Position numbers and translations under genes: made by a program. DNA of 29,579 nt from JBILCM01 sp044353165. Lineage in GTDB: Bacteria > Bacillota > Bacilli > Paenibacillales > YIM-B00363. Location of the stretch: positions 1 through 29,579 of the forward strand of contig JBILCM010000027.1 of the NCBI GenBank assembly GCA_044353165.1, written 5' to 3'. Shown piece by piece: positions 6,865 through 15,760 of this stretch. A model generated the notes under the pieces. That model saw only the letters and a program-made list of their open reading frames with translations. It made no database searches and was not told where the DNA came from. How positions within the stretch are numbered: position 1 is the first letter of the stretch; every line of letters begins with the position of its first letter.

Positions 6865-8964
6865 ATGAACTCGATACAATGGACAGAAGTTGCAAGTGGG
6901 GTATGGAGAACAAGGATAGGCACACCGGATGCGTTTAACCCTTTACAAGTGGTTCAACCCCAATCTACGGCGGTAAAAAGGGAGGACAGTCTCAAGAACA
7001 CGTTCCCCTTCTCTGATGATGACATCGGAATCGATGTGCAACGTCGTCACATCATCGCACACTTTCCCTTGACGCCGGATGAATGCATATACGGATTGGG
7101 ACTTCAGTTTAAAGGCATGAATCACCGCGGTCGAACGAAGTATCTTCGAGTCAACAGCGATCCGAAGATCGATAACGGTGAAACCCACGCTCCAGTTCCC
7201 TTCTATGTCTCCAATCGTGGGTATGGGGTTTTGGTGAATACGTCCCGCATTGTTACCGTACACTGTGGCTCCACTTGTCATATGAACGCGAAGCAACCGC
7301 CGGAGACGATTGATCGCAATGATGAAAGGGATCGATGGATGGCGACGCCCATCTCTGATCGTGTAGAGGTCGTTATTCCTGATCAGGCCGCAGAAATTTA
7401 CGTCTTTGCAGGAAATGACATGCTTGATGTGGTATCTAAATACAATCTGTTCTGCGGAGGCGGAGCACTTCCGCCCAGGTGGGGACTTGGGTTCTGGCAT
7501 CGGGTACCGACACTTTACAGTGCAGAGGAAGTTCAAGAAGAGGCGAATGAATTTCGCCAACGCGGGTTTCCTTGTGATGTGATTGGTTTGGAACCGGGAT
7601 GGCACAGTAAGAGCTACCCTTGTACCTATGAGTGGCATCCCGAGCGATTCCATGACCCTGAATCATTCGTTACCACGATGAAAGCAGCAGGTTTTCATAT
7701 TAACTTATGGGAAAATCCGTATGTATCGCCAGATGCAAGGATTTATCCTGCGTTAAAACCTTTATCAGGTTCACATTCTGTCTGGGCTGGTCTTGCGCCT
7801 GATTATTCCCTGTCAGAGGTTCAAGCAACTTACACAGCACAGCATAAGCAAGATCACTTGGCTATCGGGGTGAGTGGCTACAAACTCGATGAATGTGATG
7901 GCAGTGAATTAACTAGGAACTCATGGATGTTCCCTGCACACGCACAATTCCCCTCTGGATATGATGGGGAGCAGATGCGACAGATGTATGGCCTGTTGTT
8001 GCAGAAAATAACAACCGATATGTACAGGGAATCCGGCCAACGGACGTATGGATTGGTTCGTGCGTCAACTGCGGGTGCGTCATCGTTCCCTTATGTGCTC
8101 TATACCGATTTATACGATCACCGTGAATTTGTGCGCGCCTTATGTAATTCCAGTTTTAGTGGGTTGCTTTGGACGCCTGAAGTTCGTAATGCCAAGAATG
8201 AAGTGGACTGGGTTCGACGCATCCAGACGGTCTGTTTCTCACCGATTGCCATGTTGGATGCATGGAGTTCGGGCACGAAACCATGGTCGTACCCGCATGT
8301 GGAGCATATTGTGAAGAAATACATGAATTTGCGTATGCAGTTGCTTCCGTACTTCTATTCAGCCTTCGCACGATACCACTACGAGGGGATCCCTCCATTC
8401 CGTGCGTTGCACCTCGATTTCCCAGAGATCGCCTCCGCATTCAGAGCGAGCTATGACCAGGATGTATCCGTCCACGCCTATGGGAAGAAATCTGTGGTTG
8501 AATTGGATGATCAATTCATGGCAGGTGATTCACTGTTGGTGGCACCGTTATTCGAGGGTCAGTCATCACGCCGCGTCTACTTGCCGCGTGGGTTCTGGTA
8601 TGATTTTGAAACAGGGGAACGCTATGAAGGGGGGCAATTCATCACCGTACAACCCGGATTAGAGAAAATCCCACTGTTCGTCAAAGACGGAGGGATCATC
8701 CCGATGATGCCGGTCATGCAACATGTGCCGAAGCAAGGGCAATCGGTGCCTTTAGAGATACGTCATTACGGCACCAAGCAAGGGGTATTCAAGTTATATG
8801 ATGACGATGGGGTATCTCTCGCATATGAATCCGGTGATTATCAATGGATGTCACTCGAGGTTCGCGCAGAACAGGACGGGCTGGTCGGTGCGGTGAAGAA
8901 ACCAACACATACGAATCACGCATCATATGGTGAGTTGAGTTGGAAGATCAATTACCGTGCGTAA
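6865..8964 (+). CDS. Glycoside hydrolase family 31 enzyme, copy 1
   Basis: Encodes 699 residues without a signal peptide; SD AGGAAGGA at 6848-6855. The order of blocks is typical of GH31: an N-terminal beta-sandwich with YGLGLQFKGMNHRGR, then the (beta/alpha)8 barrel starting near PPRWGLGFWHR. The nucleophile motif GYKLDECDGSE gives Asp342, and RASTAGASSFPY followed by LYTDLYDH gives a candidate acid/base Asp415. A C-terminal beta region (PRGFWYDFETGERYEGGQ) follows. GH31 members act on alpha-glucosides, alpha-xylosides, alpha-galactosides and others; KLDECD occurs in several subgroups, so specificity is left open. It is followed after 29 nt by a second GH31 gene and then by an AraC gene, forming an operon. 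Confidence 0.9.
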   Translation: MNSIQWTEVASGVWRTRIGTPDAFNPLQVVQPQSTAVKREDSLKNTFPFSDDDIGIDVQRRHIIAHFPLTPDECIYGLGLQFKGMNHRGRTKYLRVNSDPKIDNGETHAPVPFYVSNRGYGVLVNTSRIVTVHCGSTCHMNAKQPPETIDRNDERDRWMATPISDRVEVVIPDQAAEIYVFAGNDMLDVVSKYNLFCGGGALPPRWGLGFWHRVPTLYSAEEVQEEANEFRQRGFPCDVIGLEPGWHSKSYPCTYEWHPERFHDPESFVTTMKAAGFHINLWENPYVSPDARIYPALKPLSGSHSVWAGLAPDYSLSEVQATYTAQHKQDHLAIGVSGYKLDECDGSELTRNSWMFPAHAQFPSGYDGEQMRQMYGLLLQKITTDMYRESGQRTYGLVRASTAGASSFPYVLYTDLYDHREFVRALCNSSFSGLLWTPEVRNAKNEVDWVRRIQTVCFSPIAMLDAWSSGTKPWSYPHVEHIVKKYMNLRMQLLPYFYSAFARYHYEGIPPFRALHLDFPEIASAFRASYDQDVSVHAYGKKSVVELDDQFMAGDSLLVAPLFEGQSSRRVYLPRGFWYDFETGERYEGGQFITVQPGLEKIPLFVKDGGIIPMMPVMQHVPKQGQSVPLEIRHYGTKQGVFKLYDDDGVSLAYESGDYQWMSLEVRAEQDGLVGAVKKPTHTNHASYGELSWKINYRA

Positions 8965-8993
8965 AGACGACATTATCTTTCAGGGTGAAACAC

Positions 8994-11042
8994 ATGCAGC
9001 CGTTGAATTGGATGCCGAAGGCAGCAGGAGTATGGAGTGCGCAACTTGGCTCTATTGAAGAGTATGCACCATTATCGATCAGCGGAGCGAGGCCAAAACT
9101 AGAGGCGATCGCGGCGATGTCTGATGCCCCTTTGCCGTTTCACCTTCATGATGTGTTCTATGAACAACTCTCCGGGAAAGTAGTCATTCGTCTACCACTG
9201 ACGAACCAAGAAAAAATATATGGATTGGGGCTGCAGTTCAAGAGGATCAATCATCGTGGTCGAACACGGTTTCTTCGAGTCAATAGTGATCCTAAGCAAG
9301 ATACGGGAGAAACACACGCACCTGTACCGTTCTATGTTTCAAGCTTAGGGTATGGTGTGCTGGTGAATACGTCGCGAATTGTGACTATATATTGTGGTTC
9401 GAGTGTGCGTCGTTCACAGTCTGCTATGCATACGCAAGTGAGGGATCGGAATACGGATTCGGAGTGGCTGGCTACCCCTATCTCTGATTGTGCAGAAATT
9501 GTCTTCCATGGAACACAAGCCGAACTCCTCGTATTCGCAGGTCCGACGCCGTTCGAAGTTGTTCGCCGTTACAATTTGTATTGTGGTGGAGGCGTTCTTC
9601 CCCCGCGCTGGGGTCTGGGGTTGTGGCAGCGATTACCAACGCTGTACGCCTCGGATCGGGTGCAAGATGTAGCTAAGGAATACCGCAAACGGGGTATACC
9701 TTGTGATGTGATCGGTCTGGAACCCGGCTGGCATTCGGCCAGTTATCCTGCGACGAACGATTGGTCCCCTGCCCGGTTCCCTAGACCGCAGGCATTCATA
9801 GATACGCTACAGAAATGGGGATTCAAAGTTAATCTCTGGGAACATCCCTATGTATCGCCGCACTCAAGTCTATTCTCGCAACTTGAGCCATACGCAGGAA
9901 CTTACACGGTATGGGGAGGGATTGTGCCTGATTATACGTGTTCAGAGGCACAACAAATTTATCAAGTCCATCATGAACATATGCATGTCATGATGGGTGT
10001 TTCTGGATATAAAATCGATGAATGTGACGGCAGCGAGCTAACCAACAACGCCTGGATGTTCCCCGAGCACACTCGGTTTCCTTCAGGGCGAGACGGCGAA
10101 CAACTGAGACAAATTTATGGCATGTTGATGCAGAGGATGACCGCGGAACTCTTCCGCAAAAATGATCGACGAACGTATGGATTAGTTAGGGCTTCCAACG
10201 CCGGAGCGACTTCACTTCCCTATGCCTTATATTCTGATTTGTCTGATCATAAGGAATACGTTCGAGCGCTGATCAATTCAAGTTACAGTGGATTGCTGTG
10301 GGCACCAGAACTTAGAAGCGCTCATAGTCCTGAATTGTTTGTTCGACGGCTACAACTGGCCTGTTTTTCACCCTTGATGATGATGGATGCTTGGCATACG
10401 GAAGTATTCCCGTGGTCTTTCCCTACAGTGACACCGATCGTAACTAAGTATATTCAACTGCGTATGCGCTTACTTCCTTATTTTTATTCAGCCTTCGCGC
10501 GGTATCGATTTGAAGGGATTCCTCCCTTCAGAGCGATGAATCTCGATTATGGCGATGATGAACATGTCCGAAACCACGACTACGATGATCAATATTTAGC
10601 CGGGGATCACCTGCTGATCGCACCGATGTTTGAAGGAAATTACAGTCGGACGGTGTATCTGCCTCCCGGGGACTGGTATGATTTCGACACGAACAGACGA
10701 TACCACGGCGCAAAATGCATTGAAGTGGTGCCAGGACTCGACTCCATCCCTGTCTTTGTGCGTGCAGGCGCTATACTTCCGCTGATGCCACCTTTAACCC
10801 ACGCGCCCAAACCTGGTGATAACGTCCCGATCGAGGTGCGTTGTTATGGGAAACGGCATCATTCTTTTATGCTCTATGACGACGATGGCGAAACATACCG
10901 TTTCGAACAGGGTGAATACCAGTGGATCAAGCTGAGTGTAGAGTACAAAGAAAAGAATGTGCCTGAGGGCTTCGTCCATAGACAAGAGCATCCTCCTAGC
11001 GTCGGATGTTATCATGCATTTACATGGAAGTTCATTCAATAG
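8994..11042 (+). CDS. Glycoside hydrolase family 31 enzyme, copy 2
   Basis: Encodes 682 residues. The start ATG at 8994 is chosen because it has an SD (AGGGTGA) and because from this residue the protein aligns with copy 1 without a gap for over 400 positions; the upstream TTG at 8940 would overlap copy 1. The catalytic residues fall at the same positions: KIDECDGSE with Asp342 and LYSDLSDH with Asp415. The main length difference is a segment of about 17 residues present in copy 1 near residue 520 and missing here. It is clearly a tandem duplicate of the upstream gene but is diverged throughout, which suggests different substrate preference. It ends 14 nt before the AraC start. Confidence 0.9.
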   Translation: MQPLNWMPKAAGVWSAQLGSIEEYAPLSISGARPKLEAIAAMSDAPLPFHLHDVFYEQLSGKVVIRLPLTNQEKIYGLGLQFKRINHRGRTRFLRVNSDPKQDTGETHAPVPFYVSSLGYGVLVNTSRIVTIYCGSSVRRSQSAMHTQVRDRNTDSEWLATPISDCAEIVFHGTQAELLVFAGPTPFEVVRRYNLYCGGGVLPPRWGLGLWQRLPTLYASDRVQDVAKEYRKRGIPCDVIGLEPGWHSASYPATNDWSPARFPRPQAFIDTLQKWGFKVNLWEHPYVSPHSSLFSQLEPYAGTYTVWGGIVPDYTCSEAQQIYQVHHEHMHVMMGVSGYKIDECDGSELTNNAWMFPEHTRFPSGRDGEQLRQIYGMLMQRMTAELFRKNDRRTYGLVRASNAGATSLPYALYSDLSDHKEYVRALINSSYSGLLWAPELRSAHSPELFVRRLQLACFSPLMMMDAWHTEVFPWSFPTVTPIVTKYIQLRMRLLPYFYSAFARYRFEGIPPFRAMNLDYGDDEHVRNHDYDDQYLAGDHLLIAPMFEGNYSRTVYLPPGDWYDFDTNRRYHGAKCIEVVPGLDSIPVFVRAGAILPLMPPLTHAPKPGDNVPIEVRCYGKRHHSFMLYDDDGETYRFEQGEYQWIKLSVEYKEKNVPEGFVHRQEHPPSVGCYHAFTWKFIQ

Positions 11043-11056
11043 GAGACTTGATCGAG

Positions 11057-11884
11057 ATGGATTCGTTAATCATGCCTAAAAAAAATGAGGATAGTGAACT
11101 GGTTGTGCTGACCTGTGGCAGAAGCCAGACGACGCCAGTACATGCTATCGGTCCGCAGGTGATCGATTATTTTCTCCTGCACTATGTCATCGATGGCAAA
11201 GGTGTGTATACATGTGGACGGCAAAACTATACATTAACCGCTGGCCATTGCTTCGTCATTCTTCCTAACGAGTTGTATGCCTACAAATCTGACGCCGCAG
11301 ATCCTTGGACGTATGGTTGGATCGGTTGCAAAGGTGCTGTCATGCGGCAAGTGATGGAGAGTCTGGGTGTTTCCTCGCAATATCCCATTCTGTATGTCGG
11401 GGAGAATGACGCATTGTTATCCGCCATGGAGCGTATCGAGCAAAGTTGCATGAAATTTGATTTCAAATCCGAATTGGAGACGAGTGCCTATACGATGCTC
11501 TTCCTTTCGCAACTGATTGCATTATCGACAGATCGCGAAAAACCATTGAACAGCGAATTCCTAGAGTCTCGCATGATTTTGGAACGAGGGATCAAATGGT
11601 TGACGGCACATTACCACAAACCCATCACGGTGGAAACACTCGCATCTTATTTGGGTTATCATCGTTCACACATCTCACGTCTTTTCAAGAAATATACAGG
11701 CTTATCCACCAAATATTATTTAATTCAACTTCGCATGCAACGTGCCAAATCCCTCCTCAGCACATCCCTAGGTGTAGAAGAAATTGCTTTCTCCATCGGT
11801 TATACGGATGCTTCGCAATTCTCTAAGCAATTCAAACAGTGGACAGGCGTCTCCCCAACCGAATACCGTCATAACATCAAGTGA
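11057..11884 (+). CDS. AraC family transcriptional regulator
   Basis: Encodes 275 residues from ATG 11057, preceded by SD AGGAGA at 11041-11046. The longer frame from 11006 would overlap GH31 copy 2 and lacks an SD. Residues about 25-120 form a cupin-like sensor region (YFLLHYVIDGKGVYTCG, TAGHCFVILPNELYAY). The last 100 residues hold the two AraC helix-turn-helix motifs (ETLASYLGYHRSHISRLFKK and EIAFSIGYTDASQFSKQFKQ). Being the last gene of the GH31 operon and followed at once by sulfatase genes, it probably senses an oligosaccharide from the pathway and activates the locus; this is inferred from position. Confidence 0.92.
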   Translation: MDSLIMPKKNEDSELVVLTCGRSQTTPVHAIGPQVIDYFLLHYVIDGKGVYTCGRQNYTLTAGHCFVILPNELYAYKSDAADPWTYGWIGCKGAVMRQVMESLGVSSQYPILYVGENDALLSAMERIEQSCMKFDFKSELETSAYTMLFLSQLIALSTDREKPLNSEFLESRMILERGIKWLTAHYHKPITVETLASYLGYHRSHISRLFKKYTGLSTKYYLIQLRMQRAKSLLSTSLGVEEIAFSIGYTDASQFSKQFKQWTGVSPTEYRHNIK

Positions 11885-11945
11885 GTGGGAACATGCAACA
11901 AAATCACATACAAATGCTTTGCTATACCATGTCGGAATGGGCACG

Positions 11946-11981
11946 AATTGCTTAGAATTTAATTTAAGCAATTATTTTTTT
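11946..11981 (+). terminator. Hairpin with T-tract between araC and sulfatase 1 (terminator or attenuator)
   Basis: AATTGCTTA (11946-11954) pairs perfectly with TAAGCAATT (11965-11973), followed by ATTTTTTT. The T-tract ends only 8 nt before the sulfatase SD, so no promoter fits downstream. The element either limits read-through from the AraC operon or sits in the leader of a promoter inside 11885-11945. The stem is A/T-rich and may terminate only partially. Confidence 0.7.
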
Positions 11982-12003
11982 CTCGGCCGAAGGAGCTCGA
12001 GCC

Positions 12004-13350
12004 ATGTCAAAAAAACCAAACCTTGTGTTTATTCTTGCGGATGATCTCGGCGTTCGTGATTTGGGTTGCTACGGCAGCGATTTCCACGAAACACCTAACT
12101 TGGATCGATTGGCGAGTGAGGGGGTTCGATTCACGAACGCTTACGCCTCACATCCTGTTTGTGGTCCATCGCGTTCTGCGATCATGAGCGGGAGAAGTCC
12201 GATTGCACTTCAATTGGATGGGGTGAATGGCAGTCTCGTGAATGCCGGCGTGGTCTGGCCGAAGGTGTTGCAGGACGCCGGTTACAAGAATCATTTCTTT
12301 GGCAAGTGGCATATGGGTGAACGTGAGACCGTACTTGCCAATGGGTTTCATTACAACATTGGGGGTCATGCTGAAGGACAACCCGCTAGTTATTACTACC
12401 CGTATAGAGGCATTCCCGGGTCGCAGACGGTGCCTATGAAACAAAGCGTACCGGACATGGATGACGGGCAACCAGGAGATTATTTGACGGATAAACTGAC
12501 AGATAAAGTGCTGAACTTTATCGAGACGCACCAGGATGAGCCATTCTTATTGTACTTGTCTTATTATCAAACCCATAAGCCGGCTTGTGCACCTGCACAA
12601 GGGAAGAAAGAATGGGTGGATTATTACAAGCAGAAATTAGCATCCATGCAAGAACCGGAAAGTCCGACTACACGTAAAGTTGCTCATGGTTCAGCACAAG
12701 GAATAGAGTCTCTGGTGCAACGCAACCCGGAATTTGCCGGTCAACTGGCATCGCTCGATGAGAATATCGGCAGAGTGATGAACAAGTTAGAGCAGTTAAA
12801 CTTGACTAACGATACGATCGTTATCTTCACAGCCGATCAAGGTAGTGTGTGTATATCGAAGGAAGGGATGGAAGAGTACCTGGTTTCATCACAAGCACCT
12901 TACCGGCTTGGGAAAGCGTGGCTCTTCGAAGGGGGGCTTCGTGTCCCGCTCATCGTTCGATGGCCGGGTAAACAGGCGAAGGATTCTATTAACGACACGG
13001 TAACCTTCAATACGGACTTGTACCCGACAATCCTCGAGATGCTCGGATTACCGTTGAATCCAGAACAGCATACCGAAGGAGTCAGCATCACCAAAGCCAT
13101 TCGAGGTGAACGAATGCGGTTAGATCGATCGTTCATCTGGAAATACAATCGCAGGCACGATGCGTATGGTTATCTTCCTTCAGCAGCGATCCGTAGGGGG
13201 GATTACAAGCTGATTTATTGGATGCAAGATGAACATATGGAATTGTACAACGTTGCTCAAGACATTGGCGAGGAACATGATCTTCGTGCTGAAGATCCTC
13301 AATTAACACAGGAGTTGCTCCAGGAACTACTCCATACATTGCAAAAGTGA
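12004..13350 (+). CDS. Family S1 sulfatase (formylglycine type), sulfatase 1
   Basis: Encodes 448 residues; SD AAGGAG at 11990-11995, ATG at 12004. The start NLVFILADDLGVRDLGCYG contains the paired metal-binding Asp13 and Asp14. The sulfatase signature PVCGPSRSAIMSG places Cys53 as the residue converted to formylglycine; Ser replaces the usual Thr before the last Gly. FGKWHMGE is the conserved Lys/His block, and the second metal site appears as FTADQGS, with Gln where His or Asn is usual. No signal peptide, so it acts in the cytoplasm, presumably on imported sulfated oligosaccharides. The activating enzyme (FGE or anSME) is not in the window. It is followed by GH29-like copy B. Confidence 0.9.
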   Translation: MSKKPNLVFILADDLGVRDLGCYGSDFHETPNLDRLASEGVRFTNAYASHPVCGPSRSAIMSGRSPIALQLDGVNGSLVNAGVVWPKVLQDAGYKNHFFGKWHMGERETVLANGFHYNIGGHAEGQPASYYYPYRGIPGSQTVPMKQSVPDMDDGQPGDYLTDKLTDKVLNFIETHQDEPFLLYLSYYQTHKPACAPAQGKKEWVDYYKQKLASMQEPESPTTRKVAHGSAQGIESLVQRNPEFAGQLASLDENIGRVMNKLEQLNLTNDTIVIFTADQGSVCISKEGMEEYLVSSQAPYRLGKAWLFEGGLRVPLIVRWPGKQAKDSINDTVTFNTDLYPTILEMLGLPLNPEQHTEGVSITKAIRGERMRLDRSFIWKYNRRHDAYGYLPSAAIRRGDYKLIYWMQDEHMELYNVAQDIGEEHDLRAEDPQLTQELLQELLHTLQK

Positions 13351-13383
13351 ATGCATCCATATTTCTATCAGGAGGAGTCGACA

Positions 13384-14352
13384 ATGACTACAAGAACGGC
13401 ATGGTTTCGGGAGGTACAATGGGGTGTGATGACTCACTTTCTGGCGGTACCTGCCAGCGTCAATGAAGGTTCTGACTTAACTGTGGCCGAGTGGAATGCG
13501 CAAGTGAATCGATTCGATGTCAAGACATTGGCGGATCAACTTGAAGCTATAGGCGCAGGGTACTTCATTCTAACACTTGGCCAAACCAGTGGTTATTATT
13601 GTTCACCGAATGCAACATATGACGAAATTGTGGGGATTCATCCAAGCAAGTGCTCAGAACGTGATTTGATGGCAGATCTGTATGAGGCGCTTGCTCCCAA
13701 AGGCATAAAACTTATTGCTTATATTCCTTCCGAAGCCCCATTTCATGATCCGATTGCAATGGAGCGACTGGATTTTAGCGAAGGTGTCCGTGATGGGAAG
13801 CGAGTCGGCGGCCAACGATTGGCATCGTTCCAAACGAAGTGGGAAGCCATTCTTCGAGAGTGGTCGATCCGTTGGGGAAAGAACGTGGCGGGATGGTGGA
13901 TTGATGGCTGTTACTCTCCTGATGACATGTACCGTTTCCCTGAGGCACCGAACTTTGCAAGTTTTGCGGCAGCGTTGCGCGCAGGAAACCCCGAGAGCAT
14001 AATAGCGTTCAATCCAGGGGTGAAGACACCTATCATCAGCATAACCGAACATGAAGATTATACGGCTGGGGAAATCGCAAACAATCTACCCGTAGGCATT
14101 TGGAATAAACAAGATTTCGGTTACAAACTTTACGATCCGGAAGTGAACGGTGCTGCACTACACGTTCTCACTTTCTTAGGCAGTTTCTGGGGCAAGGGAG
14201 AACCTCGGTTTCCCGATGACCTTGTGCGCGCGTATACCCAATACATCAATAAGATGGGAGGAGTCATCACTTGGGATGTTCCTATAACGGGGAATGGACA
14301 TCTTCCTGAATCTTTCATTAAGCCATTATCGTTGCTGCGTAGGAGGGATTAA
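13384..14352 (+). CDS. GH29-like (alpha-L-fucosidase-related) glycoside hydrolase, copy B
   Basis: Encodes 322 residues from ATG 13384, which has a strong SD (AGGAGG, about 13370-13375). An in-frame ATG at 13351 directly after the sulfatase stop has no SD. The protein aligns with copy A along its whole length: WFREVQWGVMTHFL with a conserved His18, GQTSGYYCSPNATYDEIVG in place of the GH29 HHDGF block, and AGWWIDGC with a candidate nucleophile Asp174. An insertion of a few residues near position 130-145 separates it from copy A. It is cytoplasmic and flanked by sulfatases on both sides, so its substrate is probably a desulfated or partly sulfated oligosaccharide. Confidence 0.77.
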   Translation: MTTRTAWFREVQWGVMTHFLAVPASVNEGSDLTVAEWNAQVNRFDVKTLADQLEAIGAGYFILTLGQTSGYYCSPNATYDEIVGIHPSKCSERDLMADLYEALAPKGIKLIAYIPSEAPFHDPIAMERLDFSEGVRDGKRVGGQRLASFQTKWEAILREWSIRWGKNVAGWWIDGCYSPDDMYRFPEAPNFASFAAALRAGNPESIIAFNPGVKTPIISITEHEDYTAGEIANNLPVGIWNKQDFGYKLYDPEVNGAALHVLTFLGSFWGKGEPRFPDDLVRAYTQYINKMGGVITWDVPITGNGHLPESFIKPLSLLRRRD

Positions 14353-14358
14353 AGGACA

Positions 14359-15738
14359 GTGAAACCATTACGTAAGGGAATGAACATCTTACTATTTGTT
14401 ATGGATGACCAAAGGGCAGATACGATTCGGGAGTTAGGGAATCCTCACATTTCGACGCCACACTTGGATAAACTCGTTCGCAGTGGGACATTCATCCGCC
14501 CTTATACCACTGTTCCAGTGTGCACGCCAGCAAGAGGTGAACTATTGTCCGGTTGTCACGCATTGCAGAATGGTTGTGACTGGTTCGGACGTAAACTGCA
14601 CGCCGAGCTCACCTTACTGCCTCAGGCGCTCCAGCAAGCAGGTTACCACACGTGTCATGTTGGCAAATGGCACAATGACGGTCATCCTATCGAGCGGGGT
14701 TACCAAGAAGTCAGACGTTTGTTTTCGGATGCAGTAGAGAAGATATCGACACACTATCGCACTTATATTGAACACGGACAAACCGTAAGCGGTCATTACA
14801 CAGAATTATGTACACAATCCGCGGCAGATTATATCGAAACACGTTCAACCCAAGATGGACCGTGGTTTTGTTATGTTGCACCGCATTCGCCGCATGACCC
14901 AAGGACGGCACCAGAACCTTGGGCAAGCATGTATGACGCGATGTTGCCGCCATTACCGGATAATTTTTGGCCGGAGCACCCTTTTGACAACGGGGATATG
15001 CTGATCCGGGATGAGAAGTTGGCGGGATTCCCTAGGAAACAAGCAGAAATTCGCAGACATCTTGCAGATTATTATGCCATGATCAGTCATCATGACCATT
15101 GTATTGGAGAAGTGTTGCGAAAGTTAGATCAAACGGGACAGCGTGACAATACGTTAATTGTATTTACTTCAGATCACGGGTTAGCCATTGGCAGTCATGG
15201 TCTCATGGGGAAAGAAAATCTTTACGAACACAGTGCACGTGTACCGTTAATCATTAGTGGTCCTGGTGTGCCTGAAGGTCAACGAATAGACGATACGTTG
15301 CTGTGTGGACATTATGATCTTATGCCTACGTTATTAGAGTGGGTGGGCGTCCATATTCCTGAGTCTTGCCGAGGGATAAGTTACGCTGAAGTACTGCAGG
15401 GGAAGAAAAACACCGTGCGCACAGAGATGTTCGCTGCATATAGACAGTGCATGGTTATGGTAAGGAACGACCGTTACAAAATGATCTACTACCCGAATAT
15501 AGATCGCACACAATTGTTCGATTTGCATCATGATCCCATGGAATACAACGATCTTATGGTCGAGTGGCGGCGTGATTCAGACAAAGGGATGATCGGCACG
15601 AACAATCCGCCGTTTGATCCGTTCATGACAAGGGAGGAAGCAGATCAACGGATTGACGAGTTGAAGAATATGATGTTAAACACATTCTCAAACGATCTGA
15701 ACTTGCACCCAGCAATGAAAGCGTTTCATAATACCTGA
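14359..15738 (+). CDS. Family S1 sulfatase (formylglycine type), sulfatase 2
   Basis: Encodes 459 residues if started at GTG 14359 (SD AGGAGGG, 14341-14347); ATG 14380 is an alternative that shortens it by 7. NILLFVMDDQRAD carries metal ligands Asp16 and Asp17, and VCTPARGELLSG carries the formylglycine precursor Cys55, again with Ser before the final Gly. HVGKWHNDGHP, the Asp-His metal block FTSDHGLAIGSHGLMGK and the following RVPLII are all conserved, so this one looks fully canonical at the active site. It lacks a signal peptide. It begins 6 nt after GH29-like copy B and is only moderately similar to sulfatase 1, so the two probably remove sulfates from different positions. Confidence 0.9.
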   Translation: MKPLRKGMNILLFVMDDQRADTIRELGNPHISTPHLDKLVRSGTFIRPYTTVPVCTPARGELLSGCHALQNGCDWFGRKLHAELTLLPQALQQAGYHTCHVGKWHNDGHPIERGYQEVRRLFSDAVEKISTHYRTYIEHGQTVSGHYTELCTQSAADYIETRSTQDGPWFCYVAPHSPHDPRTAPEPWASMYDAMLPPLPDNFWPEHPFDNGDMLIRDEKLAGFPRKQAEIRRHLADYYAMISHHDHCIGEVLRKLDQTGQRDNTLIVFTSDHGLAIGSHGLMGKENLYEHSARVPLIISGPGVPEGQRIDDTLLCGHYDLMPTLLEWVGVHIPESCRGISYAEVLQGKKNTVRTEMFAAYRQCMVMVRNDRYKMIYYPNIDRTQLFDLHHDPMEYNDLMVEWRRDSDKGMIGTNNPPFDPFMTREEADQRIDELKNMMLNTFSNDLNLHPAMKAFHNT

Positions 15739-15739
15739 A

Positions 15740-15759
15740 TTTCGTTATGAACTACTTGC
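15740..15759 (+). repeat. 20-nt direct repeat, copy 2 (fossil leader of SBP-B)
   Basis: Identical to 1850-1869. It starts 2 nt after the sulfatase 2 stop and ends at the deletion junction of the truncated SBP copy. Confidence 0.8.
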
Positions 15760-15760
15760 T

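Noticed and set aside
15715..15729. ATGAAAGCGTTTCAT, palindromic and cre-like, at the end of sulfatase 2
   Set aside because: It is one base short of the cre spacing and encodes the sulfatase C-terminus; no promoter follows because the SBP copy behind it is truncated.
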